Below are positions 27,703-36,712 of a stretch of 55,331 nucleotides of DNA, one piece after another; position 1 is the first letter of the stretch; the number at the start of each line of letters is the position of its first letter. The notes beneath the pieces are model-generated. The model saw only the letters and a program-made list of their open reading frames with translations. It was not told where the DNA came from and did no database searches. This DNA is from an uncultured Saprospiraceae bacterium. GTDB taxonomy: Bacteria > Bacteroidota > Bacteroidia > Chitinophagales > Saprospiraceae. The stretch lies in contig CAJQRD010000079.1 in assembly GCA_905480605.1 (NCBI GenBank), positions 1-55,331 on the forward strand, read 5' to 3'. The translations under genes and the position numbers were made by a program.

Positions 27703-28725
27703 TTAATTCCATGAATTGAAATAATTTTTTACTTCAGAAATTTGTTTTTCTTTGTCTTCAGAACTCAGCCAACTCGCTTCAAAAGCATTAAGGGCCAATT
27801 GCATTAATTGATTTTTACTTAAGTTTAAAGCTTTGGCTGTTTCATAATAATTCTCATTCATATAGCCTCCAAAATATGCTGGATCGTCAGAGTGAAGGGT
27901 TGCTAAAATTCCTTTATCGAGCATTTTTGCAACTGGGTGTTCTTCCATTTTTTGAATGACTTTGAGTTCTACATTACTCAATGGGCACAAGGTTAATGGA
28001 ATGTTTTTTTCAAGTAACCTTTGAACTAAAGCTTCGTCATCTAAACATCGATTTCCGTGATCAATTCTTACAACTTTTAAAAGATCGAGCGCCTCCCATA
28101 TATAGGCCGCAGGACCTTCCTCTCCTGCATGAGCAACCAACTTGTAACCATGTTTTGCAGATGCTTCAAATACATTGACAAACTTGCTAGGAGGGTTACC
28201 CATCTCAGACGAGTCTAGCCCTACACCGTCAATCCAATGCTTATATGGTAAACTTGATTCAAGTGTTTTAAATGCAGCTTCTTCACTTAAATGCCGCAAA
28301 TATGACATGATGAGTTTGAAAGAAATATTCAATTCATTTTTTGCTTTTTCTAGTGCTCTATAAATGCCTTTGATAACAACATCAAATGCAATTCCTCTAT
28401 CAGTATGTGTTTGAGGATCGAAAAACACCTCTACATGCACGACATTTTGACTGTGCACTTTTGTTAGGTAAGCCCATGTCAAGTCGAAAAAATCTTGCTC
28501 ATGAATTAAGACCTGAGCACCTGTGTAATAGATGTCTAGAAATTCTTGAAGATTATTAAACTTGTAAGCTTTCTTTAAGGATTCGATAGAATCATAATCC
28601 AAGGTTATATTATTTCTTTTGGCTATTTCGAACATGAGTTCAGGTTCAAAACTCCCTTCAATGTGTAAGTGAAGTTCTGCTTTGGGAATGCCTTGAATAA
28701 GATTTTTTAGGCCAGATGATTCCAT
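27703..28725 (-). CDS. Adenine deaminase (adenosine deaminase-like, type 2)
   Basis: A 340-residue TIM-barrel deaminase with the metal motif AELHLHIEG (His19, His21), the catalytic HAGEEGPAAYIWEALDLLKV, IDHG, and the late metal site HSDDPAYFGGY. The segments YKFNNLQEFLDIYYTGAQVL, VHVEVFFDPQTHTDRGI and SYLRHLSEE match the subgroup whose characterised members, such as Pseudomonas aeruginosa PA0148, deaminate adenine rather than adenosine. It would turn the adenine released by DeoD into hypoxanthine, the substrate of the xanthine dehydrogenase encoded in the same window. Adenosine deaminase activity remains the alternative. Confidence 0.85.
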   Translation of the reverse strand: MESSGLKNLIQGIPKAELHLHIEGSFEPELMFEIAKRNNITLDYDSIESLKKAYKFNNLQEFLDIYYTGAQVLIHEQDFFDLTWAYLTKVHSQNVVHVEVFFDPQTHTDRGIAFDVVIKGIYRALEKAKNELNISFKLIMSYLRHLSEEAAFKTLESSLPYKHWIDGVGLDSSEMGNPPSKFVNVFEASAKHGYKLVAHAGEEGPAAYIWEALDLLKVVRIDHGNRCLDDEALVQRLLEKNIPLTLCPLSNVELKVIQKMEEHPVAKMLDKGILATLHSDDPAYFGGYMNENYYETAKALNLSKNQLMQLALNAFEASWLSSEDKEKQISEVKNYFNSWN

Positions 28726-29231
28726 AGTTTATATTTTTAGTTTAATTTCTTGTTATTAATAGTTATCATTATTTTATCATAATGTTACAATCAGTAATAA
28801 AGATCCACCTTTTGAAAGGTGGTCCTAATAACTAGGGTAAATTACACCATTTTCCTTAGCAAAGCAATTGCCGTTTTTACAAAACGGAATTCTGGAATCA
28901 ATGTAATAGAAGTTCGGTTTATTTTTGACATAGCCTCTTAGAAAGTTTATCCATGTATTGCTTTTCTATTTATTGGGATTAAGCTATTACTTCACTAACA
29001 ATTTCATTACTGATAAGATTTATTTTCTTAGTATTCTTAATTTTTTTCATAAGTTATTTATCTACTCGAATTAATTTCAAGGAATTTAATTTTAAGACTT
29101 TGTCTTTTGTCTCAATCCATAATTCAAGTGCATCAGAATGATGAGTTTTTTTGACACTCGTATTATTTTTTGGTAAGCCTATATAATGATTCTGGAAGAA
29201 AAAAGATACTTATAAATTTAATCATGATTCA

Positions 29232-29270
29232 AATACATCATTTTTCATAATGGTTCAAAAATGATGTATT
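29232..29270. repeat. Perfect 14-bp inverted repeat
   Basis: AATACATCATTTTT at 29232-29245 is the exact reverse complement of 29257-29270, with an 11-nt loop. It could be a protein-binding palindrome or an RNA hairpin. It directly precedes a second, T-tailed hairpin. Confidence 0.55.
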
Positions 29271-29275
29271 GTAAG

Positions 29276-29301
29276 CCTACATCAAGATGTTAGGTTTTTT
29301 T
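29276..29301 (+). terminator. Intrinsic terminator-like hairpin (plus strand)
   Basis: CCTACATC, a 2-nt loop, then GATGTTAGG (one bulged base) followed by a run of seven T residues. No plus-strand gene ends here, so it would terminate either an unseen small RNA or antisense transcription towards the methyltransferase gene. Confidence 0.4.
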
Positions 29302-29327
29302 AAATAATTTTATTAGTGTCAAGTTTT

Positions 29328-29948
29328 TTATAATTTTCTAAAACTGCAAAAAATAAAATTCTGAATAGTGTCGAATGGTGTTTTGTGATCAATTGTTATA
29401 CATTTAAGTTTTTCAAAAGACTTTTTTAATTTGTTGGTCATTGTTGTTTCTGAATATTGCTTGATTTCAATTCCACTGCATTTTTTAGGTCCATTTTCTG
29501 AAAAAGTCCCGATTACCAATATACCAGTTGGTTTAATGTTTTGTCGAGCTGTATCTATATAAGTTGAAATTTCTTGTTCGTTAGTTAAAAAGTGAAAAGC
29601 TGCTCGGTCGTGCCAAAAGTCATATGCCTCAGTTGGTTTGAAAGTCGCTATATCTGCAATTATCCATTTTACTTTTTTTGCATGTTTTCCAAGTCGCTGC
29701 TTTGCTCTATCAATGGCTGCTGCCGAAATGTCGAGAATTGTAATGTCTTCATAGCCCAAGTCGAGCAAATGGTCAACTAAAAAACTGTCTCCTCCACCAA
29801 TGTCAATAACTTTCGCACTTTTAGTAACGTTAAACTGCTTGAAAAAACCCAATGAAGTTTCGGGTGTTGGTTGATACCAACTTACGTCTTTAAGCTCCTT
29901 TGTCTGATAGATATTCTCCCAATGTTTTTTGCGGTCAAAATTTTCCAT
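29328..29948 (-). CDS. Class I SAM-dependent methyltransferase
   Basis: A 206-residue methyltransferase. It opens with KKHWENIYQTKELKDVSWYQ, has the SAM-binding motif I VIDIGGGDSFLVDHLLDLGY, motif II ITILDISAAAIDRAKQRLG, then ADIATFKP and DFWHDRAAFHFLTNEQE. This subgroup is widespread and resembles thiopurine/tellurite-type methyltransferases in size and motif order; the acceptor is unknown. It stands alone on the minus strand, divergent from the deo operon. Confidence 0.88.
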   Translation of the reverse strand: MENFDRKKHWENIYQTKELKDVSWYQPTPETSLGFFKQFNVTKSAKVIDIGGGDSFLVDHLLDLGYEDITILDISAAAIDRAKQRLGKHAKKVKWIIADIATFKPTEAYDFWHDRAAFHFLTNEQEISTYIDTARQNIKPTGILVIGTFSENGPKKCSGIEIKQYSETTMTNKLKKSFEKLKCITIDHKTPFDTIQNFIFCSFRKL

Positions 29949-30419
29949 TCTCTTCTTTCTTTTTTTATGTAGCGTTATTATCTTTTAGTTATAGGCTTAA
30001 CGGTTTGTGTATAGCTTGTTGTGCGGAATAAAGATAATAAAATCACATGAAATCAATATTTAAAAACGGTGATTTTTCAAAATGAAGAACATTTGCATAT
30101 GTTATACACCTTGTCAAACATTCGTTACACCTCATTTCTTATGTCATTTTAATGTAAGTGCTATTGTTTTATGCTATTTAAAATTTTAGTTATTAATTAA
30201 ATGGGTTTGTTTATACCGATTAAATAGTTTGAGGTAAGATGATTTTTCCCGATTGCAAGGAATGAAAACTCTTTGTATATTGTAGCAGAAGCATTTTATT
30301 TTTAAGATTTATTGACAGAGTAAAATAACATTTGGATGCATCAGTATGAGTGTAAGAAAATGATGTTTTATATCATAATGTCTTTAATTTTTAGTTGAAT
30401 CCTAATTCTGTAACGGACA
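29949..30419. other. Divergent promoter region before the deo operon
   Basis: 470 bp between the methyltransferase and pdp. It is AT-rich with no frame of interest. I could not place a confident TAnnTTTG box for the operon and saw no riboswitch-like structure. Confidence 0.35.
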
Positions 30420-31718
30420 ATGGTTGATATTATAAAAAAGAAACGTGATGGTTTTGAGCTTTCAAAATTGGAAATCCAAAGTGTTATAGACGGAATTATG
30501 AATAATCAGATTCCTGATTATCAAATTAGTGCTTTTCTTATGGCTTTGTATTTTAAAAAAATGAATGAAAAGGAGACGGCCTATCTTACTACTGCTTTGC
30601 TTAATTCTGGAATAAAAATAGATTTGTCGGAAATTGAGGGAATCAAAGTAGATAAACACAGTACCGGTGGAGTAGGAGATAAAACAACCTTGATTGTGGC
30701 CCCTATGGTGGCAGCTGCTGGTGTGCCTGTAGCTAAAATGTCAGGTAGAGGTTTGGGACACACTGGAGGCACAATAGATAAATTGGAATCTATCACTGGA
30801 TTTAGTACTAATCTATCCAAAGATGAATTCATTGAAAAAGTAAAGAAATATCACATTGCATTATGCGGCCAAAATGAGGAACTTGTTCCTGCCGGTAAAA
30901 AACTGTATGCCTTGAGGGATGTGACAGCTACAGTTGATAATCTTGCGCTGATTACCTCTAGTATTATGAGTAAAAAATTGGCATGTGGGGCAGATGCTAT
31001 TGTCATCGATATGAAATTCGGAAAAGGGGCATACATGAAGGACTTGGCAAAAGCAAGGCGCCTCGGTCAGGTCATGATCAATATTGGAGAGAAGATGAAT
31101 AGACAAGTCGTAGTCTTAATTACCGCTATGGATCAACCACTTGGATTTGCTGTAGGCAATGCACTTGAAATTAAAGAAGCAATTGCTACTCTTCAAGGGC
31201 AGGGTCCTGATGACGTGATGGAACTTTGTTTGGAGTTGGGTGCTAACATGCTCTTGCTGGCTAAAAAGACTGCGGGTATAGAACAGGGAAGGGTATTGTT
31301 AAGGGAATTGGTAAAAAGCGGTGCTGCTTTCAATAAATTTAAAACACTTATCAAATCACAGGGTGGAGAATTATCTGAGATCGAGGATACAAATTTACTT
31401 CCTTCAAGTCAACATCAGCAGGAATATGTAAGCAAAAAGTCTGGCTACATCGTAGAATTAAATGCTCTTGAGATTGGCAAAGCTTCTGTAGTTCTTGGAG
31501 CGGGAAGAGAAACAAAGGAAAGTAAAATTGATTTGGGAGCGGGTATTTTGCTCAAAAAGAAAATTGGTGATTATGTACACAAAGGAGAAAACTTAGCTAT
31601 TTTGTATTCTGAAGATGTTGTTAATTTCAAGAGTGCGGAAACTCATATGAATTTAGCCTATCGTTTTGCAAATGAAGCTCCTATTCTAGGTTCTATTATT
31701 TATGAAACAATGAGATAA
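30420..31718 (+). CDS. pdp: Pyrimidine-nucleoside (thymidine) phosphorylase
   Basis: A 432-residue enzyme with the phosphorylase signatures VDKHSTGGVGDKTTLIVAP and SGRGLGHTGGTIDKLES, the phosphate and nucleoside binding regions of the Pdp/DeoA family, and a C-terminal alpha/beta domain ending AYRFANEAPILGSIIYETM. It splits thymidine, deoxyuridine and probably uridine with phosphate into base and (deoxy)ribose-1-phosphate. It is the first of four co-directional genes (pdp, deoC, aldehyde dehydrogenase, deoD). Pdp versus DeoA cannot be decided by eye; the length and opening fit the Pdp branch. Confidence 0.92.
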   Translation: MVDIIKKKRDGFELSKLEIQSVIDGIMNNQIPDYQISAFLMALYFKKMNEKETAYLTTALLNSGIKIDLSEIEGIKVDKHSTGGVGDKTTLIVAPMVAAAGVPVAKMSGRGLGHTGGTIDKLESITGFSTNLSKDEFIEKVKKYHIALCGQNEELVPAGKKLYALRDVTATVDNLALITSSIMSKKLACGADAIVIDMKFGKGAYMKDLAKARRLGQVMINIGEKMNRQVVVLITAMDQPLGFAVGNALEIKEAIATLQGQGPDDVMELCLELGANMLLLAKKTAGIEQGRVLLRELVKSGAAFNKFKTLIKSQGGELSEIEDTNLLPSSQHQQEYVSKKSGYIVELNALEIGKASVVLGAGRETKESKIDLGAGILLKKKIGDYVHKGENLAILYSEDVVNFKSAETHMNLAYRFANEAPILGSIIYETMR

Positions 31719-31782
31719 TTAAATCGTTTTTAATAAAATAGCTCAGTGGCGCTCAGCTATATTTTGAATAATAATTTAAATT

Positions 31783-32787
31783 ATGCCAAAAGCAAAAAAA
31801 GTAGGAATACATAAAAACACACAACAGCCCAAAGCAGGTCACCGGAGGAATGATGGCATGGCTTTCAATGCGGAATTGTTTGATGGACTTACTGTTAATA
31901 AAAGTGCAGTGGAGCGAAGAGCGGTCAGTATTACAAAAAGAAGAGCTGTAAAAAAGGAGTGGCAAGCAGCTTGGTTACTCAAGGCAATCAGTTGCATTGA
32001 TTTGACGACACTGGCTGGTGACGACACACGCAGCAATGTTTTGCGACTATGTGCTAAAGCCATTTCTCCTGTTAGAGAAGATATCCTCGCAGCTCTTGAA
32101 ATGGCAGAGCAAAATTTGCAAGTGGGCGCTGTGTGCGTATACCATAAATCAATTCCTGATGCTGTCAATGCACTTGCTGGGAGTGGAATTCCGGTAGCCG
32201 GAGTTTCAACTGGATTTCCAGCTGGAAAAATAAGCTTGAGTGAAAAGTTGCGTCAAATCAAATCTTCAGTTAAACTGGGTGCAAAAGAAATCGACATCGT
32301 AATAAGCAGAGATTTAGTACTCCAATCCAAATGGCGTGAATTGTATAAAGAAGTGAAAGCCTGTAGAGAGGCATGCGGAGATGCGCATATGAAAACTATT
32401 TTGGCGACTGGAGAGATTCCAACTTACACAAAGGTTGCAAAGGCGAGCTGGGTAAGTATGATGGCTGGATCTGATTTTATCAAAACAAGTACAGGTAAAG
32501 AATCGGTCAATGCAACGCTTGCTGTTAGCCTTGTGATGATTCGCTGCATAAGAGAGTATTATGAACTTACAGGGTACAAGGTTGGCTTTAAACCAGCAGG
32601 AGGTATTAGAAAAGCAAAAGATGCACTTAGTTGGTTAATCTTGATGAAAGAAGAACTAGGCCACGACTGGCTGCAACCTGACTTATTTAGATTTGGTGCC
32701 AGTAGTCTCTTGGCTGATATAGAAAGACAATTGGAACATTTTATAACTGGAAGATATTCTGCTTACTTCCGTCATCCTATGGCTTAA
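31783..32787 (+). CDS. deoC: Deoxyribose-phosphate aldolase
   Basis: A 334-residue DeoC. The Schiff-base lysine is Lys234 in SDFIKTSTGKES, the supporting lysine lies in GFKPAGGIR (about 283), and the aspartate block is KEIDIVISRDLVL. A basic N-terminal extension of about 55 residues precedes the barrel and makes it longer than the E. coli enzyme, as in the long DeoC branch. It cleaves 2-deoxyribose-5-phosphate into glyceraldehyde-3-phosphate and acetaldehyde. The aldehyde dehydrogenase gene starts 9 nt later, matching its product. Confidence 0.92.
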   Translation: MPKAKKVGIHKNTQQPKAGHRRNDGMAFNAELFDGLTVNKSAVERRAVSITKRRAVKKEWQAAWLLKAISCIDLTTLAGDDTRSNVLRLCAKAISPVREDILAALEMAEQNLQVGAVCVYHKSIPDAVNALAGSGIPVAGVSTGFPAGKISLSEKLRQIKSSVKLGAKEIDIVISRDLVLQSKWRELYKEVKACREACGDAHMKTILATGEIPTYTKVAKASWVSMMAGSDFIKTSTGKESVNATLAVSLVMIRCIREYYELTGYKVGFKPAGGIRKAKDALSWLILMKEELGHDWLQPDLFRFGASSLLADIERQLEHFITGRYSAYFRHPMA

Positions 32788-32796
32788 AATATACTC

Positions 32797-35193
32797 ATGA
32801 AAATCAAAGAAATATTTAAAACAATGGATTATGGGCCTGCACCGGAAAGCTCTAAGGAAGCCATTGATTTTTTAGAAAAACATGATCGAAAATTTCAGTT
32901 GTTTATAAACGGAAAATGGGAGAAACCAACTTCTAAAAAATATTTTTTCAGTGTCAATCCATCCAATAAAGAAAAGTTGGCTAAAATAGCTGACGCCAAT
33001 GTAAAGGACGTGGATAGGGCAGTGGCCGCAGCAAAAAAGGCCTTACCCAAATGGGTAGAAATAGGAGCCCATCGACGCTCGAGGTATTTATATGCATTAG
33101 CAAGGCAAATCCAAAAACATGCGCGTTTATTTGCGGTTCTGGAGTCTCTGGACAATGGCAAGCCTATCCGTGAATCGAGAGATATTGACATTCCGTTAGT
33201 GGCTCGACATTTTTATCATCATGCGGGTTGGGCACAATTAAGAGATACTGAATTAAGCAGCTATAAAGAAGTCGGTGTGGTAGGTCAAATAATTCCTTGG
33301 AATTTTCCATTGCTTATGTTGTCCTGGAAAATAGCCCCTGCTATTGCAATGGGCAACACTGTAGTTCTGAAGCCTGCAGAATTTACTTCCCTGACAGCAT
33401 TGTTGTTTGCCGAAATATGTGATCAAATTGGATTGCCAAAAGGTGTTGTCAATATCGTTACGGGTGATGCAAAAGCAGGAGCCGCAATTGTCAACCATAA
33501 AGACATCAATAAAATTGCGTTCACGGGTTCTACAGAAGTTGGGAAAATTATAAGAAGAGCTACTGCAGGAACAGGTAAAAAAATATCTCTTGAGTTGGGA
33601 GGCAAGTCTCCATTTATTGTATTTGAAGATGCAGACTTAGATAGTGTAGTCGAGGGGGTTGTAGATGCTATATGGTTTAATCAGGGACAAGTGTGTTGTG
33701 CTGGATCTAGATTGCTTGTCCAAGAAAGTATAGCCGATAAACTCTATAGAAAGATTAAACGTAGAATGGAAAAACTGCGTATAGGAAATGCGTTGGATAA
33801 AGGTATTGATATTGGTCCAATTATAAATCCCACACAATTTAAAGTTATTGAAAACCTAGTTGAGCAAGGTGTCAAAGATGGTAACAACATTTGGCAACCG
33901 TCTCAAGCTTGTCCAACTGACGGGTATTTTTATCCACCGACTTTGTTTACAGATGTGGCTCCATCTTCAACAATAGCACAAGAAGAGATATTTGGTCCTG
34001 TCCTCGTTGCGATGAGCTTTCGTTCGCATAAGGAGGCGGTCAAACTGGCTAACAATACAAGGTATGGATTGGCGGCAAGTATCTGGACAGAAAATATAAA
34101 TCTTGCCTTGGACATTGCTCCACAAATTAAAGCAGGTACCGTTTGGATAAATTGTTCAAATGTGTTTGATGCAGCATCCGGTTTTGGTGGATATCGAGAA
34201 TCTGGATTTGGTCGCGAGGGAGGCCGTGAAGGATTATATGAATATTTAAAAATTAAATCCGATGACACAAACTCTAAGACATCCTTTTATGCCAAATCTA
34301 AAAAAGTAAAAAAAGAAAAAAGGAAAGTGCAATCGATGAATGAACTGTCTATTGACCGCACTGTAAAAATGTATATTGGAGGAAAACAATCCCGACCCGA
34401 TGGTGGATATAGTAAGACCATGTTTGGCGAAAATGGAGATTATATAGGTGAAGTATCAAAAGGGAATCGTAAGGATATTCGCAATGCTGTTGAGGTGGCG
34501 CATGCCAACAACAAGTGGAGGAATTTTACTGGACACGCCAAAGCACAAGTGTTATTTTATCTTGCCGAAAACTTATTCGTTAGAAAGGAAGAGTTTGCCA
34601 ACCGTCTGATTCAGATGGCAAACATATCAAAAGAGCAGGCCAATTTTGAAGTGGAAGAATCGATAAATAGACTGTATACTTATGCGGCCTATGCTGATAA
34701 GTATGATGGCAGAGTTCATTATACCACAAGCAAGAATGTGACTATGGCTATGCCCGAACCGATTGGCGTCATGGCCATCGTTTGTCCTAATGATTTTCCA
34801 CTCATTGGATTTATATCAACTGTCATACCTGCTATTACTATGGGTAATAATGTTGTTGTTATTCCTTCTGAAAAATATCCATTTTCTGCGACGGATCTTT
34901 TTCAGGTACTGGATACTTCTGATGTTCCTGCTGGTACTATTAATATAGTAACAGGTGATAAAGAAGAGTTGGCCGAGGTACTGTCAAAACACGATGATGT
35001 AGACGGTATATGGTATTTTGGTTCTAAGGAAGGTAGTAAGATGGTGGAATTGAATTCTGCTGATAATATAAAAAGGACCTGGGTGAATTATGGAAAACAT
35101 CGCAACTGGTTGGATGCCCAGAGTAGTGCAGGTGATGAGTTTTTGAGAAGAGCAACTGAGATAAAAAATATTTGGATACCCTACGGAGCATAG
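32797..35193 (+). CDS. Aldehyde dehydrogenase with a second, degenerate ALDH domain
   Basis: A 798-residue protein. Residues about 30-500 are a complete aldehyde dehydrogenase: IPWNFPLLMLSWKIAPAIAM, the NAD site FTGSTEVGK, the catalytic Glu266 in LELGGKSP and Cys300 in GQVCCAGSR, and the C-terminal GFGREGGREGLYEYLKIK. Residues about 520-798 repeat the ALDH N-terminal half (YIGGKQSRPDGG, then PIGVMAIVCPNDFPLIGF and PAGTINIVTG) but lack the catalytic cysteine and stop early, so this half is structural. Placement between deoC and deoD implies oxidation of the acetaldehyde made by DeoC, with NAD, towards acetate. Two-domain ALDHs next to deoC are known in other bacteria. Confidence 0.88.
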   Translation: MKIKEIFKTMDYGPAPESSKEAIDFLEKHDRKFQLFINGKWEKPTSKKYFFSVNPSNKEKLAKIADANVKDVDRAVAAAKKALPKWVEIGAHRRSRYLYALARQIQKHARLFAVLESLDNGKPIRESRDIDIPLVARHFYHHAGWAQLRDTELSSYKEVGVVGQIIPWNFPLLMLSWKIAPAIAMGNTVVLKPAEFTSLTALLFAEICDQIGLPKGVVNIVTGDAKAGAAIVNHKDINKIAFTGSTEVGKIIRRATAGTGKKISLELGGKSPFIVFEDADLDSVVEGVVDAIWFNQGQVCCAGSRLLVQESIADKLYRKIKRRMEKLRIGNALDKGIDIGPIINPTQFKVIENLVEQGVKDGNNIWQPSQACPTDGYFYPPTLFTDVAPSSTIAQEEIFGPVLVAMSFRSHKEAVKLANNTRYGLAASIWTENINLALDIAPQIKAGTVWINCSNVFDAASGFGGYRESGFGREGGREGLYEYLKIKSDDTNSKTSFYAKSKKVKKEKRKVQSMNELSIDRTVKMYIGGKQSRPDGGYSKTMFGENGDYIGEVSKGNRKDIRNAVEVAHANNKWRNFTGHAKAQVLFYLAENLFVRKEEFANRLIQMANISKEQANFEVEESINRLYTYAAYADKYDGRVHYTTSKNVTMAMPEPIGVMAIVCPNDFPLIGFISTVIPAITMGNNVVVIPSEKYPFSATDLFQVLDTSDVPAGTINIVTGDKEELAEVLSKHDDVDGIWYFGSKEGSKMVELNSADNIKRTWVNYGKHRNWLDAQSSAGDEFLRRATEIKNIWIPYGA

Positions 35194-35226
35194 GCTTTCG
35201 AATTTATAAATTGAAAAATAATAATT

Positions 35227-35928
35227 ATGTCTAGTCTTCATATAGAAGCCGAATCAGATCAAATTGCCGAGACCATTCTATTGCCCGGAGATCCCTTACG
35301 CGCAAAGTTTGTGGCTGACAATATGTTGGAAGATGCGTTTTGCTACAATAAAGTGAGAAACATGCTGGGCTTTACCGGTATTTATAAAGGTAAGAAAGTG
35401 TCTGTTCAAGGCACTGGGATGGGTATGGGCAGTGCCAGTATTTATATCAACGAATTGATCACTACATATAATGTCAAGCAATTAATTAGGGTAGGAACCT
35501 GTGGGGCCATTCAAGACCACCTTAAGTTGGGTGATGTAATATTGGCTATGAGTGCCTCTGGAGATTCAGGAGCTAATCAAGTATATTTTGAAGGCATGCA
35601 CTACGCGGCGACTGCAGATTTTGACTTACTGTTTAAAGCTTATGAGGCGGCACAACGATTAAATATTCAAACGCAGCAAGGTAGTGTTTTTAGTACCAAC
35701 ACTTTTTATGATGATGATCCACAGCGTTGGGACAAATGGGAAAGACATGGAATCTTAGGGATCGAAATGGAATCTCAAATTCTATTTACCTTGGCAAGTA
35801 GATTTAATGTAAAAGCCCTTTCCATCCTGACCGTTAGTGATCATATTAAAACAGGTGAGGCTTCTAGTCATACACAACGTGAGAAATCCTATGTGGATAT
35901 GATGAAGATTGCTTTAGAGCTTGCTTAG
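35227..35928 (+). CDS. deoD: Purine-nucleoside phosphorylase (hexameric DeoD type)
   Basis: A 233-residue E. coli-type phosphorylase with the phosphate loop LPGDPLRAKFVADN, GTGMGMGSASIYINELI, VGTCGAIQDHLKLGDVILAM, the ribose-binding GIEMESQ and the base-binding SDHIKTGE. It releases adenine, guanine and hypoxanthine from (deoxy)nucleosides as sugar-1-phosphate products. It is the last gene of the deo operon; a terminator hairpin begins right after its stop. Its bases would feed the adenine deaminase, guanine deaminase and xanthine dehydrogenase of the same window. Confidence 0.93.
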   Translation: MSSLHIEAESDQIAETILLPGDPLRAKFVADNMLEDAFCYNKVRNMLGFTGIYKGKKVSVQGTGMGMGSASIYINELITTYNVKQLIRVGTCGAIQDHLKLGDVILAMSASGDSGANQVYFEGMHYAATADFDLLFKAYEAAQRLNIQTQQGSVFSTNTFYDDDPQRWDKWERHGILGIEMESQILFTLASRFNVKALSILTVSDHIKTGEASSHTQREKSYVDMMKIALELA

Positions 35929-35958
35929 TAACCTAAGTTCATAAGGTTAGCTTTTTTT
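35929..35958 (+). terminator. Intrinsic terminator of the deo operon
   Basis: TAACCT, a 9-nt loop, then AGGTTA, one G/C-containing step and seven T residues, immediately after the deoD stop codon. A clear rho-independent terminator on the plus strand. Confidence 0.75.
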
Positions 35959-36080
35959 AAGTAGTACTTTATCAACTTTTACAGGCTCTTTCTCTTGAAT
36001 ACTTTACCAATTGATATGTTTTGCCGATGTTGAATTTTAGGCTTTAATTCCTTTGGGTTCAAACACATCGGCTGTAGAAG

Positions 36081-36188
36081 TCAACTCTTTTTTATTTCCT
36101 TAAACCCTGAGACCATCAACATTCCGATAAAAAGAAGTGCGATTTCTTCAATGGCAAAGAATAGATACTTAGTGAATTTATTTTTCAT
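36081..36188 (-). pseudogene. DUF6090-like N-terminal remnant (35 aa)
   Basis: A 35-residue frame, KYLFFAIEEIALLFIGMLMV with a basic start, resembles the N-terminal anchor shared by the two DUF6090 proteins at 50.4-51.8 kb (KYFKYAIGEIVLVVIGILIA). It ends shortly after the membrane segment. It is probably the relic of another copy of this family, or just possibly a small membrane peptide. Confidence 0.35.
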
Positions 36189-36251
36189 TAGTAAACCTAG
36201 TTGCATTTTCCTGTAGAATTTCATCCAGGTCTATTGTTATTTTGTAATTGC

Positions 36252-36362
36252 CGAGAACGATTATGATATCTGTCGGTGCGACGATTTTAATGATGCTAAA
36301 AATTGAAAATAAGATTAAGCGTTCGATGCGAAGCTTTCAAGTTTCACCGAAATTTGAGTACA
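36252..36362. repeat. Dispersed intergenic element, family R3, copy 1 (partial)
   Basis: Shares clear alignment with 42810-42918: both begin AACGATTATGA, continue with a GTCGGT..GACGATT block, then AAGATTAAGCGTT and a CAAATTTCA/CAAGTTTCA block. The right end seen in the other copy (ATCGTTGG) is missing here. It does not encode a convincing protein; a small plus-strand frame across it (36248-36442) is likely accidental. Confidence 0.5.
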
Positions 36363-36712
36363 TTTTCAATTTTAGATTGATTTTGTTCAAATTCGTAAAG
36401 TATTATTTAAGTACTTTTCATTTAATGAAGTTACTATTTTGATTTGAGATATTTTTTCGAATTTTATTTTATACGTACCCTCTCAGATAAATGCAGTAGG
36501 CGACGAATGGAGTCTATTGTCATTTTATCGATTGTAAGGTGGGGTCTACAATTCTTTTCATTAAATTTCTTATCGGTTCTATTCCGTCAAATATTGCTTT
36601 TTTGAGATTTAGATGCGATATGTTTTGCGAGTAGGCATTAATTTGATGAGTTCAATAAAATTCATCTTCAGGGCTTAATTTGAAAGTATCTTTTACATTC
36701 CTTAATTCATTA
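36363..36712. other. Intergenic stretch downstream of SulP gene
   Basis: About 350 bp of AT-rich DNA with no recognised gene, terminator or repeat beyond the partial element to its left. Confidence 0.35.

Larger units (their letters stand above)
28726..29327. other. Intergenic region with several hairpins, possible small RNA
   Basis: About 600 bp without a convincing gene. It holds short perfect hairpins near 28805-28822 (CCACCTTTTGAAAGGTGG) and 28871-28888, and a long inverted repeat and terminator-like hairpin near 29232-29301. A minus-strand frame around 29030-29170 is protein-like but interrupted by stops, so it may be gene debris. No promoter was assigned. Confidence 0.35.

Noticed and set aside
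27703-28725. Classical adenosine deaminase
   Set aside because: The sequence follows the adenine deaminase subgroup closely, though adenosine activity is not excluded.
36248-36442. 64-codon plus-strand frame
   Set aside because: It runs across the R3 dispersed element and has no protein-like conservation; probably accidental.
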